A DNA stretch of 5,966 nt. Origin: an uncultured Duncaniella sp. (GTDB taxonomy: Bacteria; Bacteroidota; Bacteroidia; Bacteroidales; Muribaculaceae). The stretch spans positions 1-5,966 of the forward strand of contig CAJTRI010000030.1 in assembly GCA_910578615.1 (NCBI GenBank). The letters are read 5' to 3'. The notes beneath the pieces are model-generated. The model made no database searches. It was not told the DNA's origin and saw nothing but the letters and a program-made list of their open reading frames with translations. Shown here one piece after another: positions 1 through 5,966 of the stretch (positions are counted from its first letter, which is position 1; each line of letters begins with the position of its first letter). The position numbers and the translations under genes were made by a program.

Positions 1-225
1 ACTCAGTGCCTGCGCTAAGAATTATTTGCTTTTTATTATGAATGGTTTTCCCCATTTTTTTCAAATTATGCGTCGTGAATTATTACTCTGTCAGTGCTAC
101 GAACTAATAAATGTTAAATAATTCAAATTCGGTTTCTTCAGCCTGCGTCAACAGAACCCATTTCGGTTGAATTGATGGGGTGCGGCGGGGCCGGTTGACA
201 CCGCGTTGACACGGACTGAAAGTAA
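1..225. other. Stretch without a recognisable gene
   Basis: I see no convincing gene on either strand. The longest plus-strand reading frame with an ATG is about 27 codons (38-121), with no sign of a conserved product. The left part is A/T-rich and the part from about 140 to 220 is G/C-rich. The G/C-rich part holds two copies of the octamer GTTGACAC, at 194-201 and 205-212, spaced 11 bases apart. The stretch lies downstream of the minus-strand tRNA unit and may contain the end of a gene lying outside the window. Confidence 0.5.
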
Positions 226-262
226 AAATTGCAAGTGATTGAGAATTAATCACTTGCAATTT
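221..262 (-). terminator. Rho-independent terminator of the tRNA-Leu unit
   Basis: A perfect 15-bp inverted repeat (226-240 pairing with 248-262, core GCAAGTGATT/AATCACTTGC) encloses a 7-base loop. Read on the minus strand, the hairpin is followed by a T-rich run (TTTTTACTTT, overlapping the end of the stem). It begins 8 bases past the tRNA 3' end, which is where a terminator for that gene should be. The stem is A/T-rich at its base. On the plus strand it is followed by only three T, so it probably works in the minus direction only. Confidence 0.85.
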
Positions 263-269
263 CTTAGGG

Positions 270-350
270 TGCCCAGAACAGGACTCGAACCTGCACGCCT
301 CGCAGCACTCGCACCTGAAACGAGCGCGTCTACCATTCCGCCACCTGGGC
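270..350 (-). tRNA. tRNA-Leu, anticodon CAG
   Basis: The minus strand folds as a class II tRNA of 81 nt. The acceptor stem is GCCCAGG / UCUGGGC with a terminal G-U. The D arm has the stem GCG/CGC. The anticodon arm is CUCGU-UUCAGGU-GCGAG, which places CAG at the anticodon, so it reads CUG leucine codons. The long variable arm of 13 nt is typical of leucine and serine tRNAs. The T arm is GCAGG-UUCGAGU-CCUGU. The discriminator base is A (position 270), as expected for leucine. The next bases are CCC, so the CCA tail is not encoded and must be added after transcription. It stands alone between its own promoter and terminator. The neighbouring IS remnant fits the known tendency of tRNA loci to border accessory DNA. 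Confidence 0.96.
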
Positions 351-361
351 TTTTGCGGTTA

Positions 362-393
362 CAAAGGTAGATGTTTTTTTTATATAATCCAAA
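362..393 (-). promoter_or_regulatory. Bacteroidota-type promoter of tRNA-Leu
   Basis: On the minus strand a -33 TTTG (complement of 390-393) is followed by exactly 20 bases and then a -7 box TACCTTTG (complement of 362-369). This matches the Bacteroidota primary sigma consensus TTTG-N19-21-TAnnTTTG. The spacer contains an A-tract. Transcription should start about 5-8 bases upstream of the tRNA 5' end at 350, giving a very short leader for RNase P to remove. Confidence 0.85.
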
Positions 394-450
394 TTATGGC
401 GTGTTTTTTTATTTCTGTAGAGTCAAGAACGATTCCAATAAGAATTACAA

Positions 451-534
451 GCGGACTTTCTCCTCCATCCTCAGAGGAAGACCGCTTGCCGAGGGAACTG
501 ACCACGCCCCTGTTGAGCGCATCTGCGTTACAGG
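451..534. other. Two adjacent GC-rich hairpins of unknown role
   Basis: Two stem-loops sit close together in otherwise A/T-rich DNA between the tRNA promoter and the IS30 remnant. The first pairs GCGG (451-454) with CCGC (482-485), CT with AG, and TCCTC (461-465) with GAGGA (474-478), leaving a small bulge and an 8-base loop. The second pairs CCTGT (509-513) with ACAGG (530-534), with an inner CGC/GCG (518-520 / 525-527). No T-run follows on either strand, so they do not look like terminators. I do not recognise a known riboswitch or small RNA here. They could be an undescribed structured RNA, IS-end debris, or the remains of a coding sequence. The 73-codon plus-strand frame over 371-592 shows no recognisable product. 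Confidence 0.3.
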
Positions 535-584
535 TAGTCTTACACAAAGAAGGAGATTAAGTAACTTTATGGTGCTAAAAAAAT

Positions 585-1332
585 ATGTATAATCACCTAA
601 CCTCGGAATAAAGGTACGTAATAGATGTTTTAATCAGGCAAAAAGGAGCAGAAAAGAGATTGTACAGACCAATGGAGTCTCCAACCTACTCTCTGCAAAG
701 AGAGCAAGCGCAATAGTGGTAAATACGGCTACAATTATAAGCATGCGTAGGCAAAAGCCACTGACCGACAGCGTAGATTGCGGAATTTCATACGCACCAA
801 GATAATAGAGGAACAATGGTTTCCGGCACAGATTGCAGACTGCCTACGTAAAAAGGCAAGTCAGGCGTTTGCGTTGAAACAATCTACACATACATAAGAA
901 CTGTGGAAGCATTGCCGCACCGCAAGCGACAGGAGTCAGTGACATACGTTGACGCATAGAACCGTACCCGTTATAGATGGCCGACCGATTGGGATGGTTC
1001 TACTCTGGGTAATTTTTAAATGGACACAATTTATCAGCAAGGATGGAAAATGGGCGATTGAGACATTGATAGAATGAATCCTAACTTCATACTGACACTA
1101 AGAATGCCAGAAGTGAAGAACGCAAAAGCTCTATCTCAAACGGTTATCCTCATGAGACTTTCATAAATCGGCAAAATAAGATTGATAACGGCAGCGAATT
1201 CGCGGAGAGTTTGCTCGGGAGCGGCCACCCGACGCTAAACATACCCTCGCCAGAAGGAGTGAGGATGATTTATTTGACACAGCCTTATTTCTGCCTACCA
1301 ACATTTAAAACTCTTTCGCTCTGTCAGTTTGA
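585..1332 (+). pseudogene. Degenerate IS30-family transposase (insertion sequence remnant)
   Basis: No intact frame survives, but successive pieces in shifting frames line up in order with an IS30 transposase. From 585: MYNHLTSE-stop-RYVIDVLIRQK, where a CAA glutamine has become TAA at 609. Frame 653-685: KEIVQTNGVSN, helix-turn-helix. Frame 685-894: LCKESKRNSGKYGYNYKHA, a TAG at 748, then EEQWFPAQIADCLRKK. At 867: VETIYTYIR. At 901: LWKHCR. At 1021-1074: WTQFISKDGKWAIETLIE. At 1071: RMNPNFIL and later VKNAKALSQTVI. At 1181: IDNGSEFAES, which holds the second catalytic Asp of the DDE set. The first catalytic Asp is lost (WTQF where W-E-x-D is usual), and I cannot place the catalytic Glu. After about 1216 the match weakens; FALSV-stop ending at 1332 may be the original C-terminus. 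At least five frame changes and several stops mean an old, inactive copy. I could not identify terminal inverted repeats. Confidence 0.88.
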
Positions 1333-4300
1333 AATGCGGCTATCTCCGAGGAGGGAATGGGCCATTTGCTCGAACCCTGCCGTTCATAGGCAACACCGTC
1401 CACAAAAGCCACCTCGTGGGATGGCTCTATGTCAAGACGGTAAATGACCTTGTCTCCCACAGTCTCAAACATACCCGAGATTTTTCCATTGGCTATACGT
1501 CCGAGCCTCTGATGGACGGCATCACGAATCATGCGGTCAAACTTGTCCTTGACATCTGCAAGGTCATAATTCTCATGTCTGTTGTTGATATAGGTGAAGT
1601 CGTTGTGCAGTCCGACCGCATATCCCAGATTGTCGACCCCGATGTAAAGACGTCCGCCACGAGTGTTGAGAAACGAGGATATTACGCGTAGGATCTCTGT
1701 GACCTGTTCGCGCTCAGACGGGAACATATGGTTGCCTGCCGGATAGACAATCGACGTCTTCAATTCGGTAGATTGATCCTCTTCGGCTACCTTGAAGTTG
1801 TCAGGGAGCTGTATTTTGAGGTTCATCAACTGGTAGATCTTGCGCCTTATAGTGTTCAGTACCTCAAAAAGGTTGCTTCGCAAAAGCATATTATGCGAAA
1901 GTACCAGCTTGGCAAGCTGCGACGTGGTCTTATCCCCTGATTCCTGTGTCAGACGCCACAGCCAGTCCGGCGTCTCATTCTTGTCGAGCTGGCTGATGAT
2001 ACGTAGCTGGGTCAGACGCATCTCTATGTCGGGATAGGTCGATATAAAGTCTCGGTTATCACTCAGAAGCTTTTCAAGGCGCACATCGTCAATCTTCCCG
2101 TTGTCTCCGAACAGCTGGATAGTCTCAACAAGATCCATTCGGTTTGCAAAATAGTCCGACAGATGCGAGTCATTGAGAAGCATGGACATTATTCTCGCCA
2201 CGGCAAGATAATTGTAGGTCTTGATGTGGTTGTCACAGAGCATTCCCTCACGGTCTATTATATGTATCAGCTCCCTCATACGGTCTGTCTCTATGAAATT
2301 GCTTGAAGACTTTGCGTCTTCTATCTGGGCCTCGGAACTTGTGTCTTCATCGTCACCATCTTCCTTGTAATATCTTTCCCCGCAATAATTGTCAAGAAGA
2401 CATTTGAGGGCCGATGATTGTGCGAATGTCTCCTCCGTGTGTCCTACGAACGATGCACGTATCACACTATTGGGGTAGATCTCTTCAATGGCAGCCTGTA
2501 TAAAGTCACCCTGTCTCAGCTCACAGTCAACAGCGTTCTTGTAAATAAAGAGAGAGAAACCACCCTCGCTGATACATAGATAACGGTCTGGATTTACAAG
2601 ACTTACCTGCACGTTCCATACATCTCCTATTTCAAGACTTTCGCGAAGATAGGAATGGATATCATCACGCATATTGAAACGAAGGGCTCCGTCATCATCA
2701 CGACCTTCCACAGTCGCAAGATAAAGACATGACTCACCTGTCTCCCTGTTGACAAAGGTATCCATGGAAGGGATGATGGGATAAGAGACTATCTGCCTCG
2801 GGGTTATTATGCCCTCCCCTATGTAAGAGTCATCCTCTATCCTTGCCCTGTAATCATATCTGCGCCCGGGCATTTTCTCCGTAATGCGTATCAGCACCTT
2901 GTCATTTATATCCGGACTCATGCGGTCACTACGTCCCCGAAGATTCTGCACCTTGGAAAACAACGAGCGTTCTATGTCGAGCCACAAACGCCGGAACTGC
3001 ATGATGTCATTGCGGGAGGCCTTGATCTTCTCATCGATTCTCTCATTGAGCAACATACGTATCTTCCTGCCTTCAAAGAGATATGACGGAATGGCGTTTT
3101 TCATACTATCCCCCATTTGGAGCGGGGTGAATGTAAGATTCCCATCCGAAAGGGTCATAAGGGCGTTACTTCCTTCGAACACATATGTCTCACCATTAGA
3201 GGGTATCTGCGATGGCACCGTCATACGCGAGCACAGAAGATTCATGTCATTGAGATCCCTCCATGTGAATTCGAGCGGAATCTCCACATTGAAAAGCGAG
3301 TCAAGAGACTTCTTCACAAGCGTCTCCCGGCCGGCAAGAACCACAAGCGTGGCATAACGGTAAAGCATCGATCGGTAGAACGAACGTTGTTCCTCGGTCT
3401 CCTTTCCTTTAAGGAGAAGACGGATTGCAAGAGCCTTTATCATCTGATACACGGCTGTACGATCAGTCATGATGCCGGTGAGGACATCGACATGGCGGCT
3501 CTCGTTGGATATATACATGTCAAGCATCTCCACAAAGGCGTTGGCAAATAGATGCATGAAACGCGCATTTGAGTGTGACTCGCAGATAATGTCAAGAATG
3601 TCATCGATATAGTTTGACACACTCTTCTTGCGCAACGAGAAGAGTGCCATGGCCACACGCATCCTCTCTTCGGGTTTATAAAGATAGCCCGAAAGTTTCA
3701 AGCGTTCAAGAGTCTCGTCAATGAACACCCTGTCACGCTTCTCTATTATAAGGTTGGAGGCTTTCAGAAAGTCCCCGGTATGTGTGATGATCTTGTTGAG
3801 GCGGTCTTGATATTCCTCCCTCTCTCTCGGGGAACACTCCCGCAGATACGGGGAGTTTTCAAGAAGGTTGATACAGACAGAATGAAACGATGCAAGCATT
3901 ATCCGGCGTTGTTCCTGAGAACGTTTCTCACGCATCATCCTTACCGATGCCGGCTCCTCACGACGTATCTCGTAGTTAAGCCATTCTGTCAGGTTACGGG
4001 CCACGGCCTCTGTCATACTCATTACCCACAGCGGGTTTCCGGCTTTAAGCTGTTCACGCGACTCCGAAAGTTCCGGGGCATGTCCGAACACATATCCAAG
4101 GTAACGGGCAGCACGTTTACTATCGGTCGAGTCAAGTGCTATCAGATCATCGAGGGTAAAAAGTGGAATGCCGCGACGGTGATCGCTTAATAGTTCCAAA
4201 TCAAGCCATACAAGTTTTATCTCCTTTATACGGCAACGTATAATCTCGTTAACATGCAGTTTCTCACCATGGCTGACATTGAGCCTGAACACAAGGTTAT

Positions 4301-4601
4301 TCCAGTCACACACGTCATAATACCTTCCGGCTATAAGGTCAGTCTTTACCCTGAACTCATAGACTTCTCCCACAGTATAGATCTGCGGCAGTATGGCCGC
4401 TATATCCTGCATAAATACCGGCATACCTGACGCATCAAATCCCTTTACAATACAATTTAAATGGGTAGGTCGGTTTGTCCGCTGAAATTCAAAAGCCTTT
4501 ATATCCTGTTCATGACCTTGGAAATTAATTTGAAAATACATATTTCCGCCAGCCACTTTGCTTCCCTTGACCGGGAATGTCTTTTTTTCATGTTTCTCCA
4601 T
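1305..4601 (-). CDS. Large AlbA_2-domain (Schlafen-type) putative nucleic-acid-binding protein
   Basis: The product has 1098 residues, with no signal peptide or membrane segment, so it is likely cytoplasmic. The C-terminus (about 944-1098) is an AlbA_2 domain. It shows an S-T-E-L-K start, then SFLNTRGGRLYIGVDNLG (976-993), VGL (996-998) and the closing YERQGSS (1072-1078), all typical of Schlafen/AlbA_2 putative DNA-binding domains. Two OB/S1-like beta-rich modules, residues 46-137 and 624-718, resemble each other at a nearly constant offset of 580. Residues 140-560 and 770-940 look mostly helical. An acidic, low-complexity linker (746-768) follows the second module. No AAA or HTH domain is visible. 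The ATG at 4601 lies 14 bases after the upstream stop, in the same operon, with no Shine-Dalgarno. Most AlbA_2 proteins are far shorter (roughly 200-600 residues, from general knowledge). The role is unknown; nucleic-acid binding in stress response, RNA metabolism or defence is inference. Confidence 0.9.
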   Translation of the reverse strand: MEKHEKKTFPVKGSKVAGGNMYFQINFQGHEQDIKAFEFQRTNRPTHLNCIVKGFDASGMPVFMQDIAAILPQIYTVGEVYEFRVKTDLIAGRYYDVCDWNNLVFRLNVSHGEKLHVNEIIRCRIKEIKLVWLDLELLSDHRRGIPLFTLDDLIALDSTDSKRAARYLGYVFGHAPELSESREQLKAGNPLWVMSMTEAVARNLTEWLNYEIRREEPASVRMMREKRSQEQRRIMLASFHSVCINLLENSPYLRECSPREREEYQDRLNKIITHTGDFLKASNLIIEKRDRVFIDETLERLKLSGYLYKPEERMRVAMALFSLRKKSVSNYIDDILDIICESHSNARFMHLFANAFVEMLDMYISNESRHVDVLTGIMTDRTAVYQMIKALAIRLLLKGKETEEQRSFYRSMLYRYATLVVLAGRETLVKKSLDSLFNVEIPLEFTWRDLNDMNLLCSRMTVPSQIPSNGETYVFEGSNALMTLSDGNLTFTPLQMGDSMKNAIPSYLFEGRKIRMLLNERIDEKIKASRNDIMQFRRLWLDIERSLFSKVQNLRGRSDRMSPDINDKVLIRITEKMPGRRYDYRARIEDDSYIGEGIITPRQIVSYPIIPSMDTFVNRETGESCLYLATVEGRDDDGALRFNMRDDIHSYLRESLEIGDVWNVQVSLVNPDRYLCISEGGFSLFIYKNAVDCELRQGDFIQAAIEEIYPNSVIRASFVGHTEETFAQSSALKCLLDNYCGERYYKEDGDDEDTSSEAQIEDAKSSSNFIETDRMRELIHIIDREGMLCDNHIKTYNYLAVARIMSMLLNDSHLSDYFANRMDLVETIQLFGDNGKIDDVRLEKLLSDNRDFISTYPDIEMRLTQLRIISQLDKNETPDWLWRLTQESGDKTTSQLAKLVLSHNMLLRSNLFEVLNTIRRKIYQLMNLKIQLPDNFKVAEEDQSTELKTSIVYPAGNHMFPSEREQVTEILRVISSFLNTRGGRLYIGVDNLGYAVGLHNDFTYINNRHENYDLADVKDKFDRMIRDAVHQRLGRIANGKISGMFETVGDKVIYRLDIEPSHEVAFVDGVAYERQGSSKWPIPSSEIAAFQTDRAKEF

Positions 4602-4615
4602 AATGTTTCTAAATT

Positions 4616-5092
4616 TTATTGTAATTTCTTTACTATCCTGTTTCCAGCACGGTTGTGAAGGTTAAACGATGCAAACATTGAGGATGCAGAGGAAGTCAGC
4701 GGTGACTCATAGGATACAAAATAATGTTCACGCCCCATAAAGTCGAGTATGAACGAGGCTGTCGTGACCGGCTCTCCCCCATGTGCCCCTTCCACTACTC
4801 GCTCTTTTATCCTGACATCGAAACCAACTACCTCTACCGCAAGGCTTACAGCGCCGGATTCACCGACCCCGGTTATACCTCGGCGATGAAGTATGACATT
4901 CCCGTCCTCGTCACACACAAGCTCTACCGAAGGCTCACAACCGGCCTCGCCGGTTATTGTCACTCCTGCGAGGAGATACTGTCGGGCAGGCCCTTTATGA
5001 GAACCTCGTCCGAGAAAAGCCACAATTGCCGCAGCGGCAACCGAGGCTATAACATAAAACTCCACAGAGTGGAATATATCACAAAATATCAT
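4616..5092 (-). CDS. Small single-pass membrane protein of unknown function
   Basis: The product has 158 residues and I do not recognise its family. Residues 11-28 form one hydrophobic segment (EFYVIASVAAAAIVAFLG) followed by the basic RGSHKG, so it is likely an N-terminal membrane anchor. The rest (about 37-158) alternates hydrophobic and polar residues as in a compact beta-rich domain and ends with a basic tail (NRAGNRIVKKLQ). With a basic cluster just after the segment and an acidic residue before it, the positive-inside rule favours a cytoplasmic C-terminal domain. The ATG at 5092 is the first in frame after a good Bacteroidota promoter, leaving a leader of only about 10 bases. It is the first gene of an operon with the large AlbA_2 gene 14 bases downstream, so it may act with or anchor that protein; this is inference. 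A plus-strand frame covering the same DNA is judged a shadow. Confidence 0.8.
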   Translation of the reverse strand: MIFCDIFHSVEFYVIASVAAAAIVAFLGRGSHKGPARQYLLAGVTITGEAGCEPSVELVCDEDGNVILHRRGITGVGESGAVSLAVEVVGFDVRIKERVVEGAHGGEPVTTASFILDFMGREHYFVSYESPLTSSASSMFASFNLHNRAGNRIVKKLQ

Positions 5093-5107
5093 TTACGTAT
5101 ATTTTCA

Positions 5108-5139
5108 CAAAATTAACAACCTTTCCCCAACCCCGCAAA
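5108..5139 (-). promoter_or_regulatory. Bacteroidota-type promoter of the two-gene minus-strand operon
   Basis: On the minus strand, TTTG (complement of 5136-5139) is separated by exactly 20 bases from TAATTTTG (complement of 5108-5115), a full match to TTTG-N20-TAnnTTTG. The predicted start of transcription is near 5101-5103, about 10 bases before the ATG at 5092. The spacer is unusually G-rich (CGGGGTTGGGG). No operator-like inverted repeat is visible. It lies between two divergent genes, so factors binding here could affect both. Confidence 0.82.
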
Positions 5140-5193
5140 ACCTTTGGATGGAAGAAACGTTAAAAAAATATATAAGTCCCAATTATAAGCCCT

Positions 5194-5966
5194 ATGATCC
5201 TTTCCGACATAATTCCGTCACATACCGTTGCCCAATGGATTCTTGACCATATCCACAAGATGCTTGATGTGATAGGTCTGGAAAAGGACAAGATTACCGA
5301 GGAATTCATATATGCCGGAATAATAGTCGGCGTGGCATTCTTCCTCGGATGGGCCGTCAGTAACCTCGTCAGACTTGGGGTTAGAAAGATACTTTCTACA
5401 AGAAATAAGGATCTTGTAGAAAAACTTGTCAGCCGGAAGGTGCTTACCAACTGCTGCCGCATCATTCCGCCACTCGTGATATTGGCATTGCTCCCATTCG
5501 CTTTCACCGGCACATCACTACTCAACACCGTCATAATAAAGATCCTTCTCATCTACACCACACTTGTGATATGCAACGCCGTCTGCTCGGTCACGTCATT
5601 CATATGGCTCAGATTTGACGAGACACGAAACACCAAGAACCTTCCTCTCAAAGGCATACTTGACACCGTGATAGGCATACTCTGGGTCATAGCCATAATC
5701 ATCTCGGTCTCAATCCTTGTCAATAAATCGCCGGTAGCTCTTCTTACAGGACTCGGCGCCTTTGCAGCCGTGCTCATGCTTGTGTTCAAAGACAGCATAC
5801 TCGGACTTGTTGCCGGGTTGCAACTCTCGCAAAACGACTCTCTGAGGGTCGGAGACTGGATAGTGGTTCCCTCTACGCTGGCCAACGGCATCGTTACAGA
5901 CGTATCTCTGGCGGTAGTCAAGGTCAGAAACTGGGATAATACAATCATAACCCTCCCACCCTACAC
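5194..5966 (+). CDS. Mechanosensitive ion channel, MscS superfamily, YbdG-like (3' end outside window)
   Basis: The 257 visible residues are the N-terminal part of an MscS-type channel in the inner membrane, which opens under membrane tension to release solutes in osmotic downshock. Hydrophobic segments lie near residues 38-61, 90-110, 113-137, 155-176 and 181-208. The last is the pore-lining helix (LLTGLGAFAAVLMLVFKDSI), rich in small Gly and Ala. It leads into the hallmark GLVAGLQLSQNDSLRVGDWI (204-223) and then ANGIVTDVSL and VKVRNWDNTIITLPPY. These match the YbdG/MscM-type subgroup rather than short MscS. Family members of this kind are roughly 400 residues, so about 150 are missing beyond 5966. 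The ATG at 5194 is the first in the open frame, which follows a TAA at 5173. No Shine-Dalgarno and no convincing TAnnTTTG promoter is seen upstream. It is transcribed divergently from the membrane-protein/AlbA_2 operon. Confidence 0.93.
   Translation, partial: MILSDIIPSHTVAQWILDHIHKMLDVIGLEKDKITEEFIYAGIIVGVAFFLGWAVSNLVRLGVRKILSTRNKDLVEKLVSRKVLTNCCRIIPPLVILALLPFAFTGTSLLNTVIIKILLIYTTLVICNAVCSVTSFIWLRFDETRNTKNLPLKGILDTVIGILWVIAIIISVSILVNKSPVALLTGLGAFAAVLMLVFKDSILGLVAGLQLSQNDSLRVGDWIVVPSTLANGIVTDVSLAVVKVRNWDNTIITLPPY

Noticed and set aside
440..470. Minus-strand GGAGGAGAAAGTCC resembling the start of RNase P RNA
   Set aside because: Only a short stretch is similar, the expected universal P4 and downstream elements are not found, and the order of flanking helices does not fit.
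371..592. Plus-strand 73-codon frame
   Set aside because: It starts in the tRNA promoter T-tract, has no ribosome or promoter signals and no recognisable product; the hairpins inside it are reported instead.
634..816. Minus-strand 60-residue frame that looks like a small hydrophobic membrane protein
   Set aside because: The plus strand of the same DNA encodes ordered pieces of an IS30 transposase; the hydrophobicity is a by-product of reading it backwards.
1211..1304. Possible terminator for the AlbA_2 gene (short CGGG/CCCG and CCTC/GAGG pairings)
   Set aside because: Stems are only 4 bp with mismatches and there is no T-run on the minus strand, so no terminator can be supported.
4724..5116. 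Plus-strand 130-codon open frame opposite the small membrane protein
   Set aside because: It has no promoter and no recognisable product, and its start lies inside the minus-strand gene. The minus-strand frame has a consensus promoter, a membrane anchor and operon spacing.
5160..5948. Two minus-strand open frames of about 130 codons each
   Set aside because: They are antisense to the clearly homologous MscS-type channel and their Ser/Thr/Ile-rich products look like reverse readings of its codons.
1..5966. CRISPR array or long repeats
   Set aside because: No set of regularly spaced direct repeats longer than 8 bases was seen.

Overview
The window looks like a chromosomal segment of a Bacteroidota bacterium, most likely of the order Bacteroidales. 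Two promoters match the TTTG / 20-nt spacer / TAnnTTTG consensus of the group's primary sigma factor. Start codons lack Shine-Dalgarno sequences and follow A/T-rich leaders, and the IS remnant resembles IS30-type elements common in this order. I cannot assign a genus.

Layout: positions 1-225 hold no gene I can support. On the minus strand, a promoter (362-393), a tRNA-Leu with CAG anticodon (270-350) and a 15-bp terminator hairpin (226-262) form a complete one-gene unit. Behind the tRNA promoter lie about 190 bases with two GC-rich hairpins of unknown meaning (451-534). Next, on the plus strand, comes a badly decayed IS30-family transposase (585 to about 1332), broken by several frameshifts and stops but still recognisable piece by piece.

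From 1305 to 5092 the minus strand carries a two-gene operon. Its promoter (5108-5139) drives a 158-residue single-pass membrane protein of unknown function. Fourteen bases later follows a 1098-residue protein ending in an AlbA_2 (Schlafen-type nucleic-acid-binding) domain. The large protein contains two related OB/S1-like modules about 580 residues apart, separated by long helical stretches, so it is probably a multi-site nucleic-acid-binding protein. Its 3' end runs into the tail of the IS30 remnant.

Divergent from the operon, across about 100 bases, starts a mechanosensitive channel of the MscS superfamily (YbdG-like), cut by the window end. The tRNA and channel look like core genes. The two-gene operon is the least understood part and the best candidate for an undescribed system, but nothing in the sequence alone proves a function for it.
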